The notes under the pieces are model-generated. The model searched no databases and was not told where the DNA came from. It worked only from the letters and a program-made list of their open reading frames with translations. Below are positions 1 through 5,202 of a stretch of DNA of 5,202 nt, in pieces (within the stretch, counting starts at the first letter, position 1; each line of letters begins with the position of its first letter). The position numbers and the translations under genes were made by a program. The DNA is taken from contig CAZDQV010000109.1 of the NCBI GenBank assembly GCA_964507795.1, forward strand, positions 1-5,202. Direction: 5' to 3'. Source of the stretch: UMGS973 sp964507795 (GTDB lineage Bacteria; Bacillota; Clostridia; Peptostreptococcales; Anaerovoracaceae).

Positions 1-15
1 CTTAGTAGGTGTCAT
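1..15 (-). CDS. 5' end of an unidentified gene leaving the left edge (starts MTPTK)
   Basis: On the minus strand an ATG at 15-13 opens the codons for M-T-P-T-K and the frame then leaves the window. The start is supported by a purine-rich GGGAGGAG Shine-Dalgarno sequence (minus strand, about 25-32), roughly nine bases upstream, and by an extended -10 promoter and structured leader further up. Five codons are too few to name a product. The frame is also open upstream of the ATG (about 20 more codons through the leader hairpins), so an alternative is that this is the interior of a longer gene, but the RBS spacing favours the ATG. An arrangement of promoter, structured RNA and then ORF is seen with attenuated genes and with some mobile-element or reverse-transcriptase genes; nothing here decides between them. 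Confidence 0.4.
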
Positions 16-162
16 GCAAGAGTTCTCCTCCCGTCTGTTGTAAGAACTTACTGCTCCCTTACGGTCAAGCCGTAGATTGCAACCTCGCTTCGCTTCGGGC
101 AATCCTGACAAAAGACCTGCCGCTGTTTACTGTGTAAACAGGGCTAGGACTTCTTCACTGTG
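16..162 (-). ncRNA. Structured 5' leader or small RNA upstream of the left-edge gene
   Basis: If transcription starts about 7 bases past the extended -10 box at 169-174, the minus-strand RNA would fold into a string of hairpins. In RNA order these are: a 14-bp stem at 116-148 with two single-base bulges; GATTGC/GCAATC closing 75-104; TACGG/CCGTA at 60-74 with a 5-base loop; and GTAAG/CTTAC at 40-51. The RBS and ATG of the left-edge gene follow directly. So many adjacent inverted repeats in ~110 nt, with no convincing protein in either strand, suggest a structured RNA: an attenuating leader, or a non-coding RNA tied to a mobile element. I do not recognise it as a named riboswitch, T-box or ribosomal-protein leader. 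Confidence 0.35.
110..148 (-). terminator. Terminator-like hairpin with U-tract inside the leader (possible attenuator)
   Basis: The core is a perfect 8-bp inverted repeat, CTGTTTAC (123-130) and GTAAACAG (134-141), with a 3-base loop. It is extended by GCC/GGC (119-121 with 142-144) and CCT/AGG (116-118 with 146-148), with one-base bulges at 122 and 145. On the minus strand the stem is followed at once by TCTTTTG (115-109), the form of an intrinsic terminator. It could end transcription from the upstream promoters, or act as an attenuator for the gene starting at 15. No clear competing antiterminator was identified by eye. Confidence 0.45.
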
Positions 163-257
163 AAAAACATTATACCACAATGATAACCTCAAGGTGGTAT
201 GTGTGTTTAATCAGCTCTGTTCTTTCGACCAATCGCTGTCAAACACATTATACCACA
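158..257. repeat. Three copies of a ~20-22 bp motif, the middle one inverted
   Basis: Positions 158-179 and 236-257 are direct copies on the plus strand, matching at 20 of 22 bases (both end ACATTATACCACA). A third, degenerate copy lies inverted between them at about 194-214. Copies two and three form an imperfect hairpin: GTGGTAT (194-200) pairs with ATACCAC (250-256), TGTGTTT (202-208) with AAACACA (241-247), and CAG (212-214) with CTG (236-238). The outer copies each contain TGGTATAAT on the minus strand, so they also read as extended -10 promoters. They may be duplicated promoters, transposon-end repeats or binding sites for one regulator. Confidence 0.6.
169..177 (-). promoter_or_regulatory. 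Extended -10 promoter for the left-edge leader
   Basis: The minus strand reads TGGTATAAT, a consensus extended -10 element (TGnTATAAT). At the usual 16-18 base spacing no good -35 box is visible (CCACCT region), which an extended -10 can tolerate. The predicted start is near 162, just before the structured leader. Confidence 0.4.
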
Positions 258-275
258 CATTGATGTTGTAACCAA
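247..275 (-). promoter_or_regulatory. Second leftward promoter candidate, extended -10 with weak -35
   Basis: The minus strand has TTGGTT (275-270), 17 bases, then TATAAT (252-247) preceded by TG at the extended position. The -10 is perfect; the -35 matches only TTG. It sits just beyond the stop of the ATPase fragment and faces the same leader as the promoter at 169-177. Because it is part of the repeated motif it may be a duplicate rather than a separately evolved promoter. Confidence 0.35.
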
Positions 276-288
276 GCATAAAAGATAA

Positions 289-519
289 TCATTCTTCTGC
301 ATCTTCGATATTACCTTTCAAGAGGATTTGCTTCAAAGCAGACATTGCATTTACTACAGATGTTTTACCAGCAGCGTTCGGTCCATAAATTGCCGATACC
401 GATAGAGCTTTTTTCGAGCTACCAGCGGTATTTTCTGTGAGGATGCTATAGTCAAGTTCGTAATAGATGTATGTTTTATAGTTTTCTTTGTTATCTTTCC
501 GTGAACCTTGACGCGCAAA
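289..519 (-). pseudogene. N-terminal fragment of a P-loop (AAA/ABC-type) ATPase
   Basis: A minus-strand frame readable from about 519 to the TGA at 291-289 gives about 76 residues. It contains SVSAIYGPNAAGKTSVVNAM, a clear Walker A motif (GPNAAGKT) in the setting seen near the N-terminus of AAA-type ATPases of the kind often found in defence or uncharacterised loci. The preceding strand-like segment (YKTYIYYELDYSILTEN) suits the strand before a P-loop. The frame stops soon after, at KGNIEDAEE; no Walker B, signature or sensor motifs follow in any frame, and full-length relatives run to hundreds of residues. No ATG or RBS is seen at the 5' side, where the frame runs into the hairpin and end of the surface gene. 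I read it as a truncated remnant; the exact 5' boundary cannot be placed. It should not be functional. Confidence 0.55.
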
Positions 520-541
520 GAGGCCCGCATTTGCGAGCCTC
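520..541 (-). terminator. Hairpin downstream of the large surface-protein gene
   Basis: Eight bases past the TAG stop, the minus strand reads GAGGCTCGC, loop AAAT, GCGGGCCTC: a 9-bp stem with one U-G wobble and a 4-base loop, followed by TTTG. The U-tract is short, so termination may be only partial. On the plus strand the wobble becomes a C-A mismatch, so the structure favours minus-strand RNA, as expected for the end of this gene. A related hairpin lies at 5023-5049. Confidence 0.6.
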
Positions 542-548
542 CAGTTTG

Positions 549-3500
549 CTACAGCTGTGTCGTGAATGTGAAATATTCCCCTGATTGGTTTGCATTTTTC
601 ACCTTGTGGTAAATGCCTTTGTCATCAATATAGACACATGCCAGATTTTTGGATGCAAGTTCAGAGTTTAATCTGATCTTCATCGTAACTTTACCACTTT
701 TACAGTTTTTAATCTCACCGCCTGCTGTTTCAATTTTAACCTCAAGCCTCAGCCCAGATTTGTCCTGAGATACAGCCGTCACTGTGAGTTTAACCGTACT
801 ATTAGCATCCCCCGTTTTTTCCTTCTCTTTAATCTGTTCAGATATAGCGGCAATTGTTTCCTTGTTCAAAGTTATTTCTGCATTCCCAGTCTTTATGACA
901 ACATCAGCATTTGTCTTTTCGGACAGCTGAGTCACCGTATCTGCCGGAATTGTTACCTCTGCAGCAGCTTCTTCGGCTGCACCTTCAGAGCTCTCAGTTA
1001 CCGCATCTATGACAATCTCCGCTGATTTGTTCTCAACAGCTTTCTCTATAATCTGGTCTGCTGTCTTTTGGTCAACCGTAGCTATCACGGTTTTGGTTCC
1101 ATCTGCTTCCTTAGTCTCTGTATTTTTGATCGTCACATCCGTTGATGCAACCTGACCTGCATCCTTGTCTCCGGTCTTGTTTGTTACGTTGTCACCCGCA
1201 TCTTTGTTATAGTATCTTACAGGCTTAACTGTCAATTTGCCGTTTTCATATGTAAGAGTATAATTGCCTGCATAGGCATCTTTCAAAGTTACTGTCGGTG
1301 CTGTAATGTCAAAGTCTCCTACCGTTTTCCCGTCAACTGATACATCAACAGTTCCTTTTGTGTCCTGATAATTATCCACTGCATCTTCTGCCGACTGTCC
1401 CTCAACAAATCCACTGTATTCAAGGTCATATGACTCAGGCATCCTGCTGCCCGCTGTAATGCTCTGGTCTTTTACCTTGACCAGGACTGTTTTCTTACTC
1501 ACAGTCACTGTAACAGAAGCTTCCTCACTATCCTGATATTCAGTATTTCCAAATACTTTGTAATATACGGTATATGTGCCGGCATCAGTGGCAACAGGAA
1601 GTGTCTCGCTATATTCACCTTCTCTGAGTTTGTATTTAAGTGTTCCGCCTGTTGCCATGCCTGCACTTATGAGCATCTGCTCAGTGCCGTTATATACAAG
1701 ATCAACTGCTGCAACAGGTGCTGTGATTTCAGGCACCTTTTTCACGATGTTAATGCTCAATGTCTTCGTATGACTGCTCACACTGTTAGTCGCCTTGACT
1801 GTAAAGCTAAAGTTGCCGTCTGCAGCCGGTGTGCCGCTGATTACTCCGGTGGAACTATCCAGAGTAAGCCCTGCCGGCAGCGTGCTACCATCTTCTATGC
1901 TCCATGTGATTGTATCATTTCCGACAGCTGCCAGGTTTTGAGTATATTCAATACCTACTGTGCCACCCGCAAGCTCTGTCGTAGTGATACCAGGTGCTCC
2001 CGCCTGACAGATTGTGCAATGCCCATAGTCATCCAGCTCGTGACTCTCACCATCGTCTTTATATACACCGCAGCCTGCGACAGTACATCTCTGTACGTGT
2101 CCCTTATTGGAATAGTAGGTTTTCTCACTCCATACATGCTCGTGCAGCTTGCTGAAGTCGCATGTCACTTTGTTCACAGATCCTACTGCGTTTGTCATCC
2201 TGAATGTGTATATGTCTGGAGTTGTAACCGTAAACATATACACATTAGTATTCACTTTAGCAAGCGCAATATGGAATTCAAACGGTGACGTTATGTAATT
2301 GTATTTGTCATATTGATAACTGGTTACTACAGTATCAAGAGGTATATTTGTCCACTCCGTATCATCGGCCTTCTTGTATTCCCATTTTGTGATGTTATCC
2401 CCATCAACATATATGTGATCTGTCTTCAGGTGTGCAGTTTCATCGGCATTATAATCTATAAGTTCAACAGGATTATCTGCCAAAACGTCTGCAGTGAGCA
2501 CTATCTCTTTTTTATCACTGATTACAGCCGCTTCGCCATCTGCATCTCTCTTTAGCGTATATTCACATTTGTAATATACTTTTGTGTTCCCGGATACAGA
2601 TGGTAAATTTTCGCAGTTTAGCAACACTGCCCGGTGTTCATCGTTATTCATCGAATTATACACAATCTGATCATCATCTATTGCCTCATACTGTCCATCA
2701 CCTATCTTCACATACCACTTGCATGATTCAATTTTATAAGTAAAGCTGTCTTCATTGTCAACATAATATTCGTTCAGGTCATCGTTATTTGACGAAATGG
2801 TTGTCCATGGCTCACCATCTTCGTACATTTCCTTGGTCGAAATTACAAGCTTGAATGGCGTACCATCCTTTGCCGTAATCGTGTTAACGTACGCCAATGG
2901 GCTTTCGTATTCATTCACAGTTATAAATTTGCCAACTACACTCTTGCTGTCAGGAACCGGAGCCGGTTCGCATTTGAGATTCAGGCTTACGTTGATCGCA
3001 TAATCTGGCATTTTGAAGAAAACACATTTCGCACCTGATGATAGCGTTTTTATTTCATAGTTTGCGAGGCCTGATGTATCGACAGCGTTCCCCGATGCAT
3101 CTGTAATGCTCACACTCTCAAGTGTATAGATGTACCCTGTCTTCTCTTTAGTTGGAACAGCGATGGATACCCAGTTGCCCTCAGCGACAGCTGTTCCGGT
3201 AGCCACGTTTTTCACGGCTGCCCAGCAGACAGAATCACTTATACTTCCTGTCCGCACATCCAGACTACTACCCCTTGCAAGATTTGTTGCACTGTAATTC
3301 AGAGTATATCCTCTGACCGGATAAAGCGTTTTCCCGGCGTATTCCGATCTGTTTATATTACTTCCTCCTGCATAGCGGTTTGTATCTTTATCATAATCAA
3401 TTATATACAAGCCTATATATTTGCTTGCATCAGTATAATCGCTAAACTCTCTGTCATATCTATCTACCGACTTATTGTCTGACCAATAGATATAATTTCC

Positions 3501-4388
3501 GTCAGATAGACCTGGAAGAGAGACGCTATTTGTAGAGCTTGTGTTTTTCCTTGCCACCGTAACATTCTTTACATTATTTTCACCACATACAAGCCTGAAC
3601 GCATCATATCCTGAGTACGACGCGTTACCTGTTATGCTGCTGAGGTTACCGTAAAGCTTGATATATGTCACCATCCTGTCATACTCTACTAAACAAAGGC
3701 CACCGCTTGCCGCACTCAGGCAAAACTTATACTCCGTGTTATTGTACGTAACTTTTGTATGACAAGCACATTGTCCATCAGTGCTGTAGTTGAATATAGT
3801 CCATACCGAAGCATCTGTTGAAGTCTCTGTCAATTCAAGCTTACAGCTATCCGCACTGCTCATGCTGGCCTTCAGATAATATTCCTTCCCCGCATTATCT
3901 TTCAGGCAAATCCTATAGGTTTCGCTGCCGCTTTGTTGCTTATAGAAGTAGAATGAAGACCTGCTGAGTTCTTCCGCTGTAAAGCTTGTGGTACTGAGCA
4001 CTGCGGTATTGAACAGATTCCCATTATCACCGGACTCTCTTACTTGCCAAACAGCCGTGGTGTCGGTTTGACCACTGGCCAGCCCGTTAGCCGTATATGT
4101 CGCTGCATTTGTAATATCCACACCAACCGTGCTACTAAACCCACTTGCACCGCTTGCAAGATTGGTTATCTTTACAATATTCTCAGTATATGTACCATCC
4201 GCAATTAAAAATGGTATCTGGTTGTATGCCTTTGCAAGTGATATGTTTGACTGACTGATTCCCACAGGGAGAATCACATCATTATCAGATATGGCAGCTG
4301 CTGCCTCATCAGATGCAAAGCCTGCCCCAAGTAACAGTACCATCGCCATGCAAAAGCTGGCAAACAAATTTAATAATCGCTTTTTCAT
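549..4388 (-). CDS. Large secreted multidomain Ig-like surface protein (1279 aa)
   Basis: The start chosen is ATG 4388-4386, with GGGGAGGG ten bases upstream; it opens a signal peptide (MKKRLL, hydrophobic core to about residue 24, cleavage probably near 25 or 32). Residues 46-470 are not a family I can name; 145-245 has paired segments (YRICLKD..EYYLK..VWTIF; NNTEYKFCL) resembling beta-trefoil-like modules of clostridial surface proteins. Residues 485-635 and 636-748 look like Ig-type beta domains. Residues 749-795 form a His/Cys cluster (H751, H764, C768, C773, H783, H790, C791, C794). Residues 800-882 are a He_PIG-like Ig domain (LPAGLTLDSSTGVISGTP), 885-965 a bacterial Ig-like repeat (VYNGTEQ..AGTYTVYYKV), 966-1056 an MBG-like domain, and 1085-1279 a helix/strand tail common in Lachnospiraceae exoproteins. 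There is no LPXTG, SLH or choline-binding anchor. It is probably an extracellular adhesin or scaffold; ligand unknown. The end (FTFTTQL) looks abrupt. Confidence 0.85.
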   Translation of the reverse strand: MKKRLLNLFASFCMAMVLLLGAGFASDEAAAAISDNDVILPVGISQSNISLAKAYNQIPFLIADGTYTENIVKITNLASGASGFSSTVGVDITNAATYTANGLASGQTDTTAVWQVRESGDNGNLFNTAVLSTTSFTAEELSRSSFYFYKQQSGSETYRICLKDNAGKEYYLKASMSSADSCKLELTETSTDASVWTIFNYSTDGQCACHTKVTYNNTEYKFCLSAASGGLCLVEYDRMVTYIKLYGNLSSITGNASYSGYDAFRLVCGENNVKNVTVARKNTSSTNSVSLPGLSDGNYIYWSDNKSVDRYDREFSDYTDASKYIGLYIIDYDKDTNRYAGGSNINRSEYAGKTLYPVRGYTLNYSATNLARGSSLDVRTGSISDSVCWAAVKNVATGTAVAEGNWVSIAVPTKEKTGYIYTLESVSITDASGNAVDTSGLANYEIKTLSSGAKCVFFKMPDYAINVSLNLKCEPAPVPDSKSVVGKFITVNEYESPLAYVNTITAKDGTPFKLVISTKEMYEDGEPWTTISSNNDDLNEYYVDNEDSFTYKIESCKWYVKIGDGQYEAIDDDQIVYNSMNNDEHRAVLLNCENLPSVSGNTKVYYKCEYTLKRDADGEAAVISDKKEIVLTADVLADNPVELIDYNADETAHLKTDHIYVDGDNITKWEYKKADDTEWTNIPLDTVVTSYQYDKYNYITSPFEFHIALAKVNTNVYMFTVTTPDIYTFRMTNAVGSVNKVTCDFSKLHEHVWSEKTYYSNKGHVQRCTVAGCGVYKDDGESHELDDYGHCTICQAGAPGITTTELAGGTVGIEYTQNLAAVGNDTITWSIEDGSTLPAGLTLDSSTGVISGTPAADGNFSFTVKATNSVSSHTKTLSINIVKKVPEITAPVAAVDLVYNGTEQMLISAGMATGGTLKYKLREGEYSETLPVATDAGTYTVYYKVFGNTEYQDSEEASVTVTVSKKTVLVKVKDQSITAGSRMPESYDLEYSGFVEGQSAEDAVDNYQDTKGTVDVSVDGKTVGDFDITAPTVTLKDAYAGNYTLTYENGKLTVKPVRYYNKDAGDNVTNKTGDKDAGQVASTDVTIKNTETKEADGTKTVIATVDQKTADQIIEKAVENKSAEIVIDAVTESSEGAAEEAAAEVTIPADTVTQLSEKTNADVVIKTGNAEITLNKETIAAISEQIKEKEKTGDANSTVKLTVTAVSQDKSGLRLEVKIETAGGEIKNCKSGKVTMKIRLNSELASKNLACVYIDDKGIYHKVKNANQSGEYFTFTTQL

Positions 4389-4398
4389 GTCCAAATTC

Positions 4399-4403
4399 CC
4401 TCC
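4399..4403 (-). promoter_or_regulatory. Ribosome binding site that fixes the start of the surface-protein gene
   Basis: GGAGG, inside GGGGAGGG on the minus strand, lies ten bases before ATG 4388. No comparable site precedes the TTG at 4538, which would add 50 codons. This RBS and the signal peptide that follows show that ATG 4388 is the real start. Confidence 0.8.
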
Positions 4404-4464
4404 CCTGACATGCCGGCATCGCCTGAAATATGCCGTAGCTGAGTATATTGCAAAGTATGCTATA

Positions 4465-4496
4465 ATTGCAATAATGATTGCAATCACTATTACAAT
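4465..4496. repeat. Tandem 12-bp repeats with palindromic ATTGCAAT cores in the surface-gene leader
   Basis: ATTGCAAT occurs at 4465-4472 and 4477-4484, and ATTACAAT at 4489-4496, spaced exactly 12 bases start to start. A further ATTGCAA lies at 4447-4453. The first two cores are perfect palindromes. They cover the start point and early transcribed region of the promoter at 4498-4526, a position suited to a repressor operator, although AT-rich slippage repeats are an alternative. Confidence 0.5.
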
Positions 4497-4497
4497 T

Positions 4498-4526
4498 ATT
4501 ATAAGTTCCTCTGCTACTTTAGTCAA
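4498..4526 (-). promoter_or_regulatory. Near-consensus sigma-A promoter of the surface-protein gene
   Basis: The minus strand has TTGACT (4526-4521), a 17-base spacer and TATAAT (4503-4498): 11 of 12 consensus bases with ideal spacing. The predicted start is near 4491, giving an untranslated leader of about 100 nt. The promoter lies directly against the broken end of the kinase remnant (4534), so the surface gene carries its own promoter up to the junction. Confidence 0.8.
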
Positions 4527-4533
4527 GTGAATT

Positions 4534-4947
4534 TTCAATAATTTTGGTGCTCTTCGTAATGCAGAGACTCTCGAGTGGATTGGTATGGCTCCGATTTACG
4601 ACAGTGGTTCGTCGCTCGGATATGACAAGGCTACTCCGATGATGAGGAATGGCAATGAGATTTTGTGCAATCCGTTCAAGAAACATCACGAGGAACAGCT
4701 CAAGCTTGTGTCGAGCTTCGAGTGGATTAACTTCGCAGCTCTGGCCGATATTCGTGAGATTATATCCCGCGTGCTCTCTGACGAGCGTGCTACTGACTAT
4801 ATGTATGAAAGAAGAATTGCCGCCATCTGCGACCTGGCCAAGCAGCGTGTGCGCAGGCTCGAGGTTCTTGCAAACTCAGGTGCTCATCAGCAAATCACCA
4901 CTTATGACGAGTTGAAAGAAAACATCGCCGCCGATTATAATCCGTAA
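4534..4947 (+). pseudogene. C-terminal remnant of a HipA/CtkA-like kinase
   Basis: The plus frame from 4534 reads FNNFGALRNAETLEWIG, then APIYDSGSSLGYDK, NPFKKHHEEQLKLV and a helical tail ending at TAA 4945-4947, about 137 residues. This is the pattern of HipA-like C-terminal kinase domains in Lachnospiraceae, where the catalytic loop reads (N)EDRHFNNFG. Here homology starts at FNNFG: the codons before it are TGA and ATT rather than the DRH set, so the catalytic Asp, the ATP-binding half and the start are missing. The second metal-binding Asp (APIYDSG) remains. Full relatives are about 300-400 residues. The first in-frame ATG (4585) has no RBS. It is therefore a dead fragment, cut where the surface gene's promoter begins. 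HipA-family kinases act in toxin-antitoxin or related signalling; this copy should be inactive. Confidence 0.7.
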
Positions 4948-5022
4948 AAAACATACGCAAAGTGCAAGATAAAAATCGCACCAACCAAGGTTTAGAATTC
5001 TGACAAAACACGATATATGCAC

Positions 5023-5053
5023 CAGAGGCTCGCATCATGCGAACCTCTGTTTT
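5023..5053. terminator. Hairpin between convergent genes, related to the hairpin at 520-541
   Basis: CAGAGG (5023-5028) pairs with CCTCTG (5044-5049), and TCGC (5030-5033) with GCGA (5039-5042), with loop ATCAT and one C-A mismatch on the plus strand that becomes G-U in minus-strand RNA. On the plus strand TTTT (5050-5053) follows, so it could terminate transcripts through the kinase remnant. It also lies 14 bases past the stop of the minus-strand surface gene at 5064, but on that side no U-tract follows. Confidence 0.6.
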
Positions 5054-5063
5054 GCTGTAAAAG

Positions 5064-5202
5064 TTATTTAATTCTTGTTGCGTACTTGCAGCTCTTAAGT
5101 GCTGTGCTTGCGATGAGTGTACCTTCGTCATCATATACCATAATCCGGGCTTTGTAATAGTAGCGAGTACCTTTCTTGCCTGAAGTATTGATATATGTTT
5201 TG
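5064..5202 (-). CDS. 3' end of a second surface protein (enters from the right edge)
   Basis: The minus-strand frame entering at 5201 encodes 45 residues to TAA at 5066-5064: KTYINTSGKKGTRYYYKARI, then MVYDDEGTLIASTALKSCKY, then ATRIK. This pattern (K-x-Y-x-N-T-x-x-G-x-K-Y-Y-Y-K-A-R, then S/T-A-L-K-x-C-K-Y-A) is one I recognise as the C-terminal end of fibronectin-III-like modules in Lachnospiraceae exoproteins. The rest lies outside the window. It faces the same way as the large surface gene and shares the 3' hairpin type, suggesting a cluster of exported proteins. The product name stays general. Confidence 0.65.
   Translation of the reverse strand, partial: KTYINTSGKKGTRYYYKARIMVYDDEGTLIASTALKSCKYATRIK

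Noticed and set aside
16..162. Retron-type or group II intron RNA
   Set aside because: No long complementary a1/a2 ends and no GUGYG-type intron start or domain V were found by eye, and only five codons of the next gene are visible.
1770..2288. 172-residue plus-strand frame inside the surface gene
   Set aside because: It is antisense to a convincing coding region, with no RBS and a low-complexity Cys/Ser-rich translation; a shadow frame. The same applies to the other short frames within 549-4388 and at 4649-5134.
4410..4419. ATGCCGGCAT palindrome just upstream of the surface-gene RBS
   Set aside because: It is a perfect 10-bp palindrome but single, without a loop or a recognised regulator; it may be chance.
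4458..4466. Plus-strand extended -10 (TGCTATAAT) pointing at the kinase remnant
   Set aside because: There is no -35 box at the right distance, it faces into the strong minus-strand promoter, and there is no intact gene to serve; probably chance in AT-rich DNA.
4585..4947. Stand-alone 120-residue plus-strand gene starting at ATG 4585
   Set aside because: There is no RBS, and homology clearly continues upstream to 4534, so it is the tail of a longer kinase gene.
4994..5001. AGAATTCT palindrome in the intergenic region after the kinase remnant
   Set aside because: It is too short to mean anything without a second copy or a nearby promoter.
1..5202. CRISPR array, tRNA or rRNA genes
   Set aside because: No regularly spaced direct repeats with spacers, and no tRNA cloverleaf or rRNA-like stretch, were seen on either strand.

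Overview
The window looks like an accessory region of a Gram-positive anaerobe, most likely a Lachnospiraceae-type Clostridium relative. I infer this from protein style: a long exported protein built from Ig-like, He_PIG-like and MBG-like modules, a second surface protein with the C-terminal tail typical of such bacteria, strong GGAGG ribosome binding sites, consensus sigma-A promoters and moderate GC. No database search was possible, so taxonomy and family names rest on recognition alone.

Layout, left to right. At 1-15 a minus-strand gene (MTPTK...) begins and leaves the window; it has a good ribosome binding site and a structured leader of about 145 nt behind an extended -10 promoter, including a terminator-like hairpin that could act as an attenuator. 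At 158-257 three copies of a ~20-22 bp motif occur, the middle one inverted. At 289-519 lies a minus-strand fragment of a P-loop ATPase, with Walker A but nothing downstream of it. At 549-4388 is the dominant gene, a 1279-residue secreted multidomain protein on the minus strand, with a near-consensus promoter (4498-4526), a ~100 nt leader carrying 12-bp tandem repeats, a strong RBS and a 3' hairpin (520-541). At 4534-4947, on the plus strand, is the 3' part of a HipA/CtkA-like kinase, broken just after the position of its catalytic loop. At 5064-5202 is the 3' end of a second surface protein on the minus strand, with a hairpin (5023-5049) related to the one beyond the first surface gene.

Interpretation. 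The two surface-protein genes face the same way and share a related 3' hairpin. Between and beside them are two broken genes, a kinase tail and an ATPase head, of types often found in defence or toxin-antitoxin islands. The region is best read as a rearranged surface-protein locus. Only the large exported protein is an intact gene within the window. I see no convincing complete new system, but the structured leader at the left edge, the three-copy motif and the paired hairpins are worth checking.
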